64,000 bases of DNA, from assembly GCF_001484765.1 (NCBI RefSeq), contig NZ_KQ947380.1:62001-126000 (forward strand). The letters run 5' to 3'. The notes under the pieces are model-generated. The model had not been told where the DNA came from. It worked only from the letters and a program-made list of their open reading frames with translations, and did not search any database. Origin of the DNA: Entomohabitans teleogrylli (GTDB lineage: Bacteria > Pseudomonadota > Gammaproteobacteria > Enterobacterales > Enterobacteriaceae). Below, one piece after another: positions 9,224-17,436 of the stretch. Each line of letters opens with the position of its first letter. Position 1 is the stretch's first letter. The position numbers were made by a program, and so were the translations under genes.

Positions 9224-9955
9224 ATGAAAGGACAAAAGACAGCGATGGTAGTGCTGCTGGGCAGCCTGGCGGTAGGTCTGGTGAATGAAGCTGATGCGGC
9301 AATCGCCCTGGACAGGACAAGGGCGATTTTTCCAGGTTCGGAAAAGAGTATTGCCCTGAACATTACCAATGACAGTACCTCTATGCCCTATCTGGCTCAG
9401 GGGTGGATCGAGGATGCTCAGGGCAAAAAGATCAGCGGTCCGCTGGTGGTAGTGCCGCCGCTGCAGCGCCTGGAGCCGCAGGGCAAGAGCATGATGCGTA
9501 TCAACGCGCTGCCGGATGCGGCGTCGCTGCCTCAGGACAGGGAAAGCATCTTCTATTTCAACGTGCGCGAAGTGCCGCCGAAGAGCGATCGTCCCAACGT
9601 GATGCAACTGGCGCTGCACACCAAAATCAAGCTGTTCTACCGTCCGAAAGCCATTCTGCCGGAGAAGTACAGCCGCTGGGATAACCAACTGGTGCTGCAC
9701 AAGGTGAGCGGCGGCTACCGGGTGGAAAACCCGACGCCCTATTACATGACAGTGATTGCTATTACCGCGGCGCCGAAAGTGGCGGTACCCAAAGGTTTCC
9801 AGACCGTGATGGTAGCGCCGAAATCCAGCGCTGTGGTACAGAGCGGGCAGTTCGCCACGCCGCACGTCACCACCATTAATGATTTCGGTGGTAAACCGAC
9901 CCTGCCGTTCCGCTGCAGCGGCAATGTCTGTCGGGCCGAGGTGCCGAAGTCCTGA
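9224..9955 (+). CDS. Periplasmic fimbrial chaperone 1, operon 1
   Basis: 243 aa, PapD-like. After the signal peptide come the chaperone landmarks DRTRAIFPG, YLAQGWIED, PPLQRLEPQGK, LPQDRESIFYFNVREVPP and TKIKLFYRP, which form the subunit-capping strand region. It should hold pilins in a donor-strand-complemented state and hand them to the usher encoded just upstream. It is one of two chaperones in the operon. Confidence 0.92.
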   Translation: MKGQKTAMVVLLGSLAVGLVNEADAAIALDRTRAIFPGSEKSIALNITNDSTSMPYLAQGWIEDAQGKKISGPLVVVPPLQRLEPQGKSMMRINALPDAASLPQDRESIFYFNVREVPPKSDRPNVMQLALHTKIKLFYRPKAILPEKYSRWDNQLVLHKVSGGYRVENPTPYYMTVIAITAAPKVAVPKGFQTVMVAPKSSAVVQSGQFATPHVTTINDFGGKPTLPFRCSGNVCRAEVPKS

Positions 9956-9993
9956 CGGAACAAGTAACGGACGCTGAGCACAGGAGAAGCGTG

Positions 9994-10587
9994 ATGAAAC
10001 AAGGATTTGGCCGTACCACCCTGATGCTATGGCTGTTGACGGTCGGCGCAGTTTCCGTCGCCGGCGCCGCAAACTGGGATACTGACGGCCTGAATGGCGG
10101 TATTCGCGCTACCGGTACGCTGGTGGCGTCGCCGTGCGTGCTGCTGCCGGAATCGGCGGAGCAGGAGATCGATCTGGGCAGTACGGTTGCCTGGGGACTG
10201 GATAAACCCGGAGACGCCACTACGCCAGTGCTGGTGTATATCAAGCTCGACGGCTGTCCCGGGGAGTATCAGTTTATGCGCGATCATCAGCGGATGCGCA
10301 GTTCCACGGTACTTACCGGCCAGTCGGCGGTGAAAATGACGTTGTATGGCGAAGTGGAACCGACCGACGGACGTTTTTTTCGGATACATGGCGGGGTGAC
10401 AGGCGTCGCGCTGCGCCTCAGCGAACGTAGCGGGGAACTTTTGAGGCCGGGGATACAAAGCCGTCCGCAGATCCTTACCCCGGGACGCAACGATCTGGTT
10501 ATGCAGGCGCAGTTATGGCGTACCACAACGCCGCTGATGGCGGGTGAGTGGCGCAGCGTGGTGAATATCGGGCTGGAGTATGAATGA
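9994..10587 (+). CDS. Fimbrial subunit, operon 1
   Basis: 197 aa, secreted pilin-like protein with signal peptide, SPCVLLP and DGCPG cysteines and C-terminal IGLEYE. The ATG at 9994 is preferred over the adjacent GTG at 9991 because AGGAG at 9982-9986 is 7 nt away. Its stop codon overlaps the next start (ATGA), so translation is coupled. Likely a minor or adaptor subunit. Confidence 0.8.
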   Translation: MKQGFGRTTLMLWLLTVGAVSVAGAANWDTDGLNGGIRATGTLVASPCVLLPESAEQEIDLGSTVAWGLDKPGDATTPVLVYIKLDGCPGEYQFMRDHQRMRSSTVLTGQSAVKMTLYGEVEPTDGRFFRIHGGVTGVALRLSERSGELLRPGIQSRPQILTPGRNDLVMQAQLWRTTTPLMAGEWRSVVNIGLEYE

Positions 10588-11117
10588 TGGAAAGATATAT
10601 GAAACGTACCCTCAGCCTGGCGGGGATCCCGCTGATGCTATTTGCTCTGGCGGGCGCGCCGGTTCAGGCGGATACCGATGTACTGTTTAGCGGAACGCTG
10701 ATTGCCGATCCCTGTGAACTGCATGTCGATTCCGAGGATCAGATTGTTGATTTCCGCAATGTACCGTCCAAAACCTTTATTAAATATCACCGCAGTGAGC
10801 GGGAGCGTTTTTCCATCTGGCTGACCGAATGCGATCTGTCGCTGGGGGACACGGTCACTGTGACCTTTATCGGCGCTGAAGATGCCGACCAGCCAGGGAT
10901 GTTTGCGCTGACCGGCGGCACCGCGGCAGGGATTGCTATCGCGGTAGAGGACATTGACGGTACCCCGGTGAAACCTAACGTACCGATGCGCCCGGCGGCG
11001 CTGTCGGCGGGGGACACGATACTGAATTTTCAGGCCTTTATTTCAGCTCCGGACCACAGCCGGGTGCGGGAAGGGGACTTTGAATGCGTGACAACTTTCC
11101 TGCTGGAGTATGACTGA
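10584..11117 (+). CDS. Fimbrial subunit, operon 1
   Basis: 177 aa from the overlapping ATG; an internal start at residue 6 (MKRTLSLAG) would give a cleaner signal peptide. The signal sequence ends VQA-D. Pilin cysteines are in ADPCEL and LTECDL, and the C-terminus is FLLEYD. Minor pilin, probably part of the tip fibrillum. Confidence 0.8.
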   Translation: MMERYMKRTLSLAGIPLMLFALAGAPVQADTDVLFSGTLIADPCELHVDSEDQIVDFRNVPSKTFIKYHRSERERFSIWLTECDLSLGDTVTVTFIGAEDADQPGMFALTGGTAAGIAIAVEDIDGTPVKPNVPMRPAALSAGDTILNFQAFISAPDHSRVREGDFECVTTFLLEYD

Positions 11118-11128
11118 GGTAGCGCGTT

Positions 11129-11878
11129 ATGAAGCAAACGATCGTTTTTGCCATGGTTGCAGTGTTGTCAGCGAGCTGTCTGTTACCCGCCGAAGCGGCA
11201 TTAACGGTCAATCGCTCGCGGGTGATCATGAATGAAGGGGACAAGAGTGTCAGCATGACCGTCACCAACCGTAACACCCGCGAGCCGTATCTGGCCCAGG
11301 TGTGGATTGAGGACGAGGCGGAAAACAAACTGACCAGCCCGATCATGGTGCTGCCGCCGGTACAGCGTATTGAGTCCGGCGGCAAGAGTTCGGTGCGCAT
11401 TCAGGCGCTGCCTGAGCTCGACAAGTTACCTAAAGATCGCGAGAGCGTGTTCTGGTTCAACCTGCGGGAAATTCCGCCGCGCAGCGATAAACCGAACGTG
11501 CTGACCCTGGCGCTGCAGACGCGACTGAAAATTTTCTGGCGTCCTGCATCAATTGCCGTCGATCGCAAAACGGACACCGTGCCGGGGATGGATAAAGTGA
11601 CGCTGGAGCGTAGCGGTAACCGCTATGTCGTGAACAACCCGACCCCTTATCACCTGACCTTCGCTGAAGGGCGTAGTGCGTTGAAAGGCAAGGGGAAAGA
11701 CGGATTTGAACCAGTGATGGTGGCGCCGAAGAGCAAGGCCACGCTGAGCCTTGGCGCGGATGCTTTAGGTAATGCGCCAGTGCTGGTGTTTGTTAATGAT
11801 TACGGCAGCCTGCGTCTGCTGCCGTTTCAGTGTGCGGGTTCCGCCTGTAAGGCGCAGCCTGTCATTACGCCGGAATAA
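11129..11878 (+). CDS. Periplasmic fimbrial chaperone 2, operon 1
   Basis: 249 aa, PapD-like, closely resembling chaperone 1 in the same operon: YLAQVWIED, PPVQRIESGGK, LPKDRESVFWFNLREIPP and TRLKIFWRP. The C-terminus ends with a Cys pair (FQCAGSACK). A second chaperone placed among the minor-subunit genes suggests it serves a subset of subunits such as the adhesin or adaptors; that division of labour is inference. Confidence 0.9.
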   Translation: MKQTIVFAMVAVLSASCLLPAEAALTVNRSRVIMNEGDKSVSMTVTNRNTREPYLAQVWIEDEAENKLTSPIMVLPPVQRIESGGKSSVRIQALPELDKLPKDRESVFWFNLREIPPRSDKPNVLTLALQTRLKIFWRPASIAVDRKTDTVPGMDKVTLERSGNRYVVNNPTPYHLTFAEGRSALKGKGKDGFEPVMVAPKSKATLSLGADALGNAPVLVFVNDYGSLRLLPFQCAGSACKAQPVITPE

Positions 11879-11895
11879 CTGGCTGGAGGGATAAA

Positions 11896-12402
11896 GTGAA
11901 TACATGGAAATTGATGCCCTTTGTCGCCCTGTGCTGTCTGGCCGGTATATCCGTCAGTAGCCAGGCGGCAGATGGCGGCACCACCACGCTGACCATCACC
12001 GGCAATATCGTTGAGCCGGACTGTGTGATTAACAATAACCAGCAGATAGTGGTGGATTTTAAAGAGGTGATGACCACCCGCATTGACGGCGTGAGTTACA
12101 AACGAGAGCAGATTAACTACACCCTGACCTGTGACAATCTGATCCGTAATACGCTGCGCATCACCCTGAAGGGGACTGCCGGTTACAACGCCGGCCTGTT
12201 CAATACCGATGTCACCGGTCTGGGTATCCGGGTGACCAATGCGTCCGGTACGGCTATCGCGCCCAACGGTACGGTGGATTTTACTTATGTGGACGGCGGT
12301 ACGCCGCCGGTGCTGTATGCAATACCGGTGGCGCAGAACGCCGCCACGCTGCCGAACGTGGATTTCAACGGCTCGGCGACCATGGTTTTCAGCTATCTGT
12401 GA
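11896..12402 (+). CDS. Fimbrial adaptor-type subunit A, operon 1
   Basis: 168 aa. GTG start supported by GGAGGG six nt upstream. Signal peptide ends SQA-A; pilin cysteines in EPDCVINN and LTCDN; C-terminus MVFSYL. It is related to the next gene product (shared pattern CxINN, then a YxRExxNYxLxC stretch), so the two arose by duplication. Position before the adhesin gene suggests a tip adaptor, like PapF/PapK. Confidence 0.8.
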   Translation: MNTWKLMPFVALCCLAGISVSSQAADGGTTTLTITGNIVEPDCVINNNQQIVVDFKEVMTTRIDGVSYKREQINYTLTCDNLIRNTLRITLKGTAGYNAGLFNTDVTGLGIRVTNASGTAIAPNGTVDFTYVDGGTPPVLYAIPVAQNAATLPNVDFNGSATMVFSYL

Positions 12403-12412
12403 GGATGACCGA

Positions 12413-12928
12413 ATGAATCAGTTAACGGCAGGTTTGCTGCTGCTGGGGGCTGGCCTGGTCGGGATAACTCCGGCGATGGCGGCCAGTGACGCAGAGATCA
12501 TTTTCAAGGGCACGCTGGTGACGCCGCCGGGGTGCTCGATTAATAACGACCAGACTATCCATGTCCCTTTCGGGGATCGTCTTTCGATTAAAAAAGTCGT
12601 CGATGGTATCTACCGCGAAGAGGTGAATTACAGCCTGGATTGCGAAAATACCGTGGGTCGCGACTGGAAACTGATGCTCAGCGTGCGCGGTACCCAGGCG
12701 ACCTTTGATACCACTGACCGGGCCACTGTGGCGACCTCAGCAGGCAATATCGGCAACCTCGGGGTGAAGATCTTCCGCGACGGTCAGCCATTCACCTTTG
12801 ACACACCGGTGGAAATCAGTCTGGCGTCGAAGCCGAAAATCGAGGGGCTGCTGGTGCAGCGTCCCGGCATTGAACTGGCGGAAGGGCCGTTTGAGGCCAC
12901 GGTAACCCTGAGAGCGGAATACCTGTAA
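12413..12928 (+). CDS. Fimbrial adaptor-type subunit B, operon 1
   Basis: 171 aa from the ATG at 12413, which begins a clear signal peptide ending AMA-A; longer in-frame readings upstream overlap the previous gene and are not needed. Cysteines in PPGCSINN and LDCEN; C-terminus TLRAEYL. Paralogue of the preceding subunit. Its stop codon overlaps an alternative start of the adhesin gene. Confidence 0.8.
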   Translation: MNQLTAGLLLLGAGLVGITPAMAASDAEIIFKGTLVTPPGCSINNDQTIHVPFGDRLSIKKVVDGIYREEVNYSLDCENTVGRDWKLMLSVRGTQATFDTTDRATVATSAGNIGNLGVKIFRDGQPFTFDTPVEISLASKPKIEGLLVQRPGIELAEGPFEATVTLRAEYL

Positions 12929-12972
12929 TGGTCATCGGGCTGCGGAACATTATGTATAGCAGTAGGGTACTT

Positions 12973-13917
12973 ATGGAAAAGAGAAAATTATACCGATTAA
13001 TTCTGGCTGGCGGCGCTATTCTGGGCGGCTCGCTGTTTTTTTCCGCGCCGGCATCGGCGGGGAGCTGTACGACCCGCTTTGGCGGATGCCCGGTAGTGAC
13101 CTCTGTGACTCACCAGTCCGGGAATACTTATGTGGTTAACTGGGTAAATGAGAGCACGGCGCAGGAATGGGTAGCCGCGAATAGCACTGGAGTACAACCG
13201 TGGGGGCTGTATTTAATCACTAACTATACGTACAGCAGCCACTATGTGCATGGGGGATCGTATACGCCGCTGATGACGGTGACTCGTAACGATGCCGTCT
13301 GGGAGGATGGCTCAGGAGATAACTGTAATTCCTCTGCTGTGAGTGATCCGAACGGTACCTATTGTGCGCATTCGAACTGGGCAGTGCGTTTTCTGATGAA
13401 ATATGGTTTTTCCGGTACCCGAACCGTGGAGATACCGGCGGGTGTCACCAACTCCTGTCTTGTGTTTGGTAAGCCTGGACTTGGGGAATTCCTTACCGTT
13501 TATACCGGATATGCGTCATATCCGGTCTGTGGACCGGGAGGGGTCGGCGTTCCGGAACCTGAACCCGATCCGGAGTGGTGCGGGATGAGTACCAGCGCAT
13601 TGACCTATGATTTCGGCGATATGGCGCCGGCAGGGGTAGCCGGGCAATCATTGACCCGCACGGCAACCATGACCTGCAGTAAAGCCGGTTTGACTTATAA
13701 CCTGTATCTGTCCAATGTCTCTACTACCGGGCGCAATACGCTTAACCTCGGGCGCGGGGTTACCGCTACGGTCAGCGCTAATAATCAGTCGTTGCAGACC
13801 AATCGCACATCTGGCGGTACCACGAATTCGCTACAGGTGACTGTCACTCTGAGCGGTACTCCAACCAGTACCGGCGATATTAGCGGTACCGGGATTCTGG
13901 CGGTGAATTATTTATAA
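12973..13917 (+). CDS. Two-domain tip adhesin, operon 1
   Basis: 314 aa, almost twice the length of the pilins. Residues 1-29 are the signal peptide. The region up to about 200 is a Cys-rich lectin-like receptor domain (CTTRFGGCP, DNCNS, YCAHSNW, NSCLVFG). After a Pro/Glu hinge (PEPEPDPEWC) comes a pilin domain starting near CGMSTSALTYDFGDM and ending AVNYL. This is the PapG/MrkD/FimH layout, so it probably sits at the pilus tip and binds a host or surface ligand; the ligand is unknown. I chose ATG 12973 because it begins the signal peptide; ATGs at 12928 and 12952 are possible. Confidence 0.85.
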   Translation: MEKRKLYRLILAGGAILGGSLFFSAPASAGSCTTRFGGCPVVTSVTHQSGNTYVVNWVNESTAQEWVAANSTGVQPWGLYLITNYTYSSHYVHGGSYTPLMTVTRNDAVWEDGSGDNCNSSAVSDPNGTYCAHSNWAVRFLMKYGFSGTRTVEIPAGVTNSCLVFGKPGLGEFLTVYTGYASYPVCGPGGVGVPEPEPDPEWCGMSTSALTYDFGDMAPAGVAGQSLTRTATMTCSKAGLTYNLYLSNVSTTGRNTLNLGRGVTATVSANNQSLQTNRTSGGTTNSLQVTVTLSGTPTSTGDISGTGILAVNYL

Positions 13918-13954
13918 CTGTGCCGTAATTACACCGGTCGGTTATTTCGGTTCA

Positions 13955-13984
13955 GGTGGGTAAAGATATATTTTTTTACCCGCC
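13955..13984 (+). terminator. Stem-loop between adhesin and lipoprotein genes
   Basis: A 10-bp stem (GGTGGGTAAA/TTTACCCGCC, one G-T pair) with a T-rich loop. It could partly terminate transcription after the adhesin gene, lowering expression of the two accessory genes that follow. Confidence 0.35.
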
Positions 13985-14070
13985 GTATTAGTAGTAATCC
14001 ATAGCGTCTTTCTCCCGTCCGGGAGGAGAAGAAAATAGTTTTAGCAATAACTCTGGAGCCAGGGAAAATA

Positions 14071-14463
14071 ATGAAAAAATCAGGATATATAGCCGTGATT
14101 GTGGCGGGATTATTTTTAACCGGTTGTGCCCCGAAAAAAGCGCCATCGCTGGTTACTCAGACTGCCGAAGCCGTCGCGCCGCCGACCAATCCGGACGGTG
14201 AGGTGGATATGGTGCAGTGTGAAAAAGAGCTGAGCGCGCTGTCGTCGGTAAGCCCGGCAAAATATACCGATCTGAAAGCGCGCTTTGAGCGCGTGATGCA
14301 TGGCGCCTCCGGCTATACCAATGTGCGCGGTTCGGTAAACCCGGAAACCCGTAACGCCATCGATGCCCTGTATAAATTCCAGGCCGTGAAACTGTGCTCG
14401 GAAATTCGCGCCGAGATGCTTAAAGGTCTGGCGGCAAAACCTACAGGTGAGAATATCGAATGA
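14071..14463 (+). CDS. Lipoprotein of unknown function attached to fimbrial operon 1
   Basis: 130 aa with a lipoprotein signal peptide (lipobox LTGC, Cys19, followed by Ala so outer membrane is expected). The mature part has two cysteines (VQCEKEL, VKLCSEI) and an all-helical look, with no family I recognise. The stop overlaps the start of the FKBP_N-like gene (ATGA), so the two are made together and probably act together at the envelope. Confidence 0.75.
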   Translation: MKKSGYIAVIVAGLFLTGCAPKKAPSLVTQTAEAVAPPTNPDGEVDMVQCEKELSALSSVSPAKYTDLKARFERVMHGASGYTNVRGSVNPETRNAIDALYKFQAVKLCSEIRAEMLKGLAAKPTGENIE

Positions 14464-16919
14464 GTCGCAGAGCAGGGAGGCTTCTGATCTTGATTCTCGG
14501 GATCACTTTGATTCCCTGTTCGCAGGCGGATGTTCTCAACTTCGCCCGCGACTGGACGCAGCGGGAGGAGGAGCGCCAGCCGGCTAAGGCGCCCCCTTCA
14601 ACCCCTCGCCAGAAGCCGGCGCCGCAGAAAAAGGCCGAGCCGGCAACGCGTCAAAAATCTGACACTCCGCGCCAGAGCCAGGCCCCCGCGGCCCGCCAGA
14701 CAGCTCCGCAGAAGAAGCCGCAAACCCCTGCGGCCGCACCTCGTCCGGCAACGACGAAACCCACGACACAGCCAGAAAAAACCGAACCGGTCAAACCCGC
14801 GGCGCAGCAACCAGAGAAAGCCGAACCGGTCAAACCCGCGGCGCAGCAGCCAGAGAAAGCCGAACCGGTCAAACCCGCGGCGCAGCAGCCAGAAAAAACC
14901 GAACCGGTCAAACCCGCGGCGCAGCAGCCAGAGAAAGCCGAACCGGTCAAACCCGCGGCGCAGCAGCCAGAGAAAGCCGAACCGGTCAAACCCGCGGCGC
15001 AGCAGCCAGAGAAAGCCGAACCGGTCAAACCCGCGGCGCAGCAGCCAGAGAAAGCCGAACCGGTCAAACCCGCGGCGCAGCAGCCAGAGAAAGCCGAACC
15101 GGTCAAACCCGCGGCGCAGCAGCCAGAGAAAGCCGAACCGGTCAAACCCGCGGCGCAGCAGCCAGAGAAAGCCGAACCGGTCAAACCCGCGGCGCAGCAG
15201 CCAGAGAAAGCCGAACCGGTCAAACCCGCGGCGCAGCAGCCAGAGAAAGCCGAACCGGTCAAACCCGCGGCGCAGCAGCCAGAGAAAGCCGAACCGGTCA
15301 AACCCGCGGCGCAGCAGCCAGAGAAAGCCGAACCGGTCAAACCCGCGGCGCAGCAGCCAGAGAAAGCCGAACCGGTCAAACCCGCGGCGCAGCAGCCAGA
15401 GAAAGCCGAACCGGTCAAACCCACTACGCCAGCCAAACCCGCGGCTCCACAGACGCCGCCAGCGCCAGCCGTTTCCGCTGATAAGCCAAAAGCGCCGCCG
15501 GTGACCCGGGCTCCCGTTGCTAAGCCTGGCGCTACCCCGGCGTCGCGTGACCAGCCATTGCGCTTCAGGCCAGCGTCCGGGAGCGCGTTACCCGATGCCC
15601 GCCAGTTGGCGAAGTGGATCAATGTGCTGGTACAGCATTTGTCGCTTGCGCCGCAGGAGGCTGAACTGCGCGAGCGTTACCTGGCATTACGCGGCGATAT
15701 CCAGGAATTGACGGAAAAACTCACCGCCAGTGAAGAACAGCACCAGCGACTTATCCGCAGTCTGCCGGCGCAGCAGCGCGAATTGCAGAGCACTCAGGAG
15801 AAACTGACCGAGGCCGCAGAAAAAATCGCCGCGCTGGAAGCCCGCTCGCAATCGCAGCAGACATTGCTGGCTGCGCTGGAGGAAGATGCCCTACGGGGAC
15901 AGTCGCTGGCTCAGGCGGTCACCGCGCTGGAAGCGGAAAAAAGTACCCTGACGGAGACATTGACCAGTCTGGAGCAGGAAAAACGCACCTTAATTGCCTC
16001 CCTTGAAATAGAGAAACGGGAGCAGCAGGCGCTGAAGGGCACCCTCGACGGGTGGGAGCAGGATAAACAACAACTGGAACAGGCGCTGGCGCAATTGAAA
16101 GATGAAAAGCTGGCGCTGGAGCAGGAGCAACAGCGGCTGGCGGCCTTACAAACTCAGCAGGGCGAGGAGACGCTGGCGGAGAAAGAGCAGGAGCTTCAGC
16201 GGCTCATCACCCAGGTGAAACAGCTCGAAGACAAAGAGCAGCAGTGGCAGCTACTGACCCGTAAGCTACAACAGAGTCTGAAAGAGGCGCAGCATCCGGC
16301 GCTGCCATCCAGCGACGTCGGGCTGGAGGATTTCGCCGCCGGCATGGCGATGGGGCTGGATATTCTCGATCTGCTCGAACATCGACACGAGCAGGGCGTG
16401 AACGTGGACAGAACGGTTTTTCTGGCCGGGATCGCTGAAGCGGTACGCGGCGAGCGTCGGCTATCGCAGGAGGCGTTTGAGGGCCATCTCGCCCGGGCGA
16501 ACCAGCGCGTACAGGATGCGATGCAAAAAATTGAGCAGCAAAGAGAAGCGCACGATCGGGAGTGGCTGGTGAAGTTCATTGCCGAGAAAGGCGTTAAAGC
16601 GGCCGGGCAGGGAACCTGGTACCGGGTTCTGCATACCGGTGAACGACAACTGCAAGAGAGCGATGCGGCTAACGAGTTGACCATCGCGGTAAATCGCCGC
16701 CTGTCGGACGGAACGCTGATTGCTGATTCCGATATTTCCGGGCTGGTGTTGCAGGAGAAATTGGCCGACTTTCCCGACTGGCTACAGGTGGTGATTAAAG
16801 ATATCCGTCTGCACGGAGAAGCGGAGCTGGCGGTGAAGGTGAATGATAACGGTGAGCCCTGGGAGCAGGGAAACCGGGTAGAACACTGGCGCATTCGGGT
16901 CGTTGAGGGAACCGGGTAA
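14460..16919 (+). CDS. Secreted repeat/coiled-coil protein with C-terminal FKBP_N-like domain
   Basis: 819 aa. Signal peptide about 1-23. Residues 30-380 are rich in Pro, Lys, Ala and Glu and contain 17 copies of PEK(A/T)EPVKP in a 13-residue period (about 105-321). Residues about 395-610 are a long coiled coil (heptads of E, Q, L, K). The C-terminus (from about 620) resembles the dimerisation domain of FkpA/Mip prolyl isomerases (FAAGMAMGLDI, FLAGIAEAVRGERRLS, then FIAEKGVKAAGQGTWYRVL). It is followed by about 100 residues that look like an FKBP core lacking most catalytic residues. The likely picture is a long periplasmic or cell-wall-spanning rod ending in a chaperone-like dimer module. 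Coupled to the lipoprotein gene and downstream of a fimbrial adhesin gene; role in pilus assembly is inference. Confidence 0.8.
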   Translation: MSRRAGRLLILILGITLIPCSQADVLNFARDWTQREEERQPAKAPPSTPRQKPAPQKKAEPATRQKSDTPRQSQAPAARQTAPQKKPQTPAAAPRPATTKPTTQPEKTEPVKPAAQQPEKAEPVKPAAQQPEKAEPVKPAAQQPEKTEPVKPAAQQPEKAEPVKPAAQQPEKAEPVKPAAQQPEKAEPVKPAAQQPEKAEPVKPAAQQPEKAEPVKPAAQQPEKAEPVKPAAQQPEKAEPVKPAAQQPEKAEPVKPAAQQPEKAEPVKPAAQQPEKAEPVKPAAQQPEKAEPVKPAAQQPEKAEPVKPAAQQPEKAEPVKPTTPAKPAAPQTPPAPAVSADKPKAPPVTRAPVAKPGATPASRDQPLRFRPASGSALPDARQLAKWINVLVQHLSLAPQEAELRERYLALRGDIQELTEKLTASEEQHQRLIRSLPAQQRELQSTQEKLTEAAEKIAALEARSQSQQTLLAALEEDALRGQSLAQAVTALEAEKSTLTETLTSLEQEKRTLIASLEIEKREQQALKGTLDGWEQDKQQLEQALAQLKDEKLALEQEQQRLAALQTQQGEETLAEKEQELQRLITQVKQLEDKEQQWQLLTRKLQQSLKEAQHPALPSSDVGLEDFAAGMAMGLDILDLLEHRHEQGVNVDRTVFLAGIAEAVRGERRLSQEAFEGHLARANQRVQDAMQKIEQQREAHDREWLVKFIAEKGVKAAGQGTWYRVLHTGERQLQESDAANELTIAVNRRLSDGTLIADSDISGLVLQEKLADFPDWLQVVIKDIRLHGEAELAVKVNDNGEPWEQGNRVEHWRIRVVEGTG
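14772..15422 (+). repeat. 39-bp coding tandem repeat, 16.7 copies
   Basis: Sixteen full 39-bp units plus a 27-bp partial unit, all in frame, encoding PEK(A/T)EPVKPAAQQ. Units are almost identical at the DNA level; the visible changes are a gag/gaa wobble and gcc/acc (Ala/Thr) in units 1 and 4. Such low divergence points to recent expansion by slippage or unequal recombination, so copy number probably varies between strains. Confidence 0.97.
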
Positions 16920-16932
16920 GGTTTACCCGGTT
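16910..16932. terminator. Stem-loop between convergent genes
   Basis: Perfect 10-bp stem AACCGGGTAA/TTACCCGGTT with a 3-nt loop, overlapping the stop codon of the FKBP_N-like gene. Located between it and the convergent FidL-like gene; a bidirectional terminator is likely although there is no T-run on the plus strand. Confidence 0.5.
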
Positions 16933-16947
16933 GACGCGCCTGGCGGC

Positions 16948-17436
16948 CTACTGCGCTACACACATAATGAACGGCGCATGGAGGTCGCCAATGCTATAGG
17001 CATTATGGAACTTAGTGATCTGCACATAATGGTTTGATTTATCCAGCCAGGGGATCTGTAAAAATATTTCCGGCGTGGTGTTTCTGTTGTTTTTGATACT
17101 GGTAATCGCGGAAATAAGAAAGACATTACCGCCGCTGTGCTGATACTGATAATTGACCTCTCTTTTTATCTTACTGACGCCGGAACGATTAAACACGCTA
17201 CCGTCAATGGAAAAGTAGCCGTTACCGTCCTTCTGAAACTGGATAACCACATTCGCTTTAATGTAGGTATTATCGTCTTTATCGGTGTAGTAAAGATCGG
17301 CGTTACACCTGAAGTTCAGGGATGTTGTTTCACTGTTATAAAAATAGATAAACTCAGTAAACACCAGCGTGATGATAACCATTACCAGTGCAATTGCCAT
17401 CCGTATATTACGCACCTTAATTCCATTCATTGTCAT
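16948..17436 (-). CDS. FidL-like inner-membrane/periplasmic protein (pair 2)
   Basis: 162 aa from the ATG at 17436 (MTMNGIK), which overlaps the end of the MarT-like gene by 20 nt; ATG 17430 is an alternative. One membrane span (about residues 13-32) then a periplasmic domain with the family marks: Cys after the span (NFRCNADLYY), FSIDGSV, AYSIGDL and a final Cys (IMCVAQ). Partner of the regulator encoded immediately upstream. Confidence 0.72.
   Translation of the reverse strand: MTMNGIKVRNIRMAIALVMVIITLVFTEFIYFYNSETTSLNFRCNADLYYTDKDDNTYIKANVVIQFQKDGNGYFSIDGSVFNRSGVSKIKREVNYQYQHSGGNVFLISAITSIKNNRNTTPEIFLQIPWLDKSNHYVQITKFHNAYSIGDLHAPFIMCVAQ

Noticed and set aside
14772-15422. CRISPR-like array
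   Set aside because: The 39-bp units are contiguous, in frame and lack unique spacers; they are a coding tandem repeat. No cas genes are near.
14651-15622. 323-codon minus-strand frame with AAGLTGSAFSGCC repeats
   Set aside because: Antisense reading of the 39-bp repeats; no ribosome binding site or recognisable domain.
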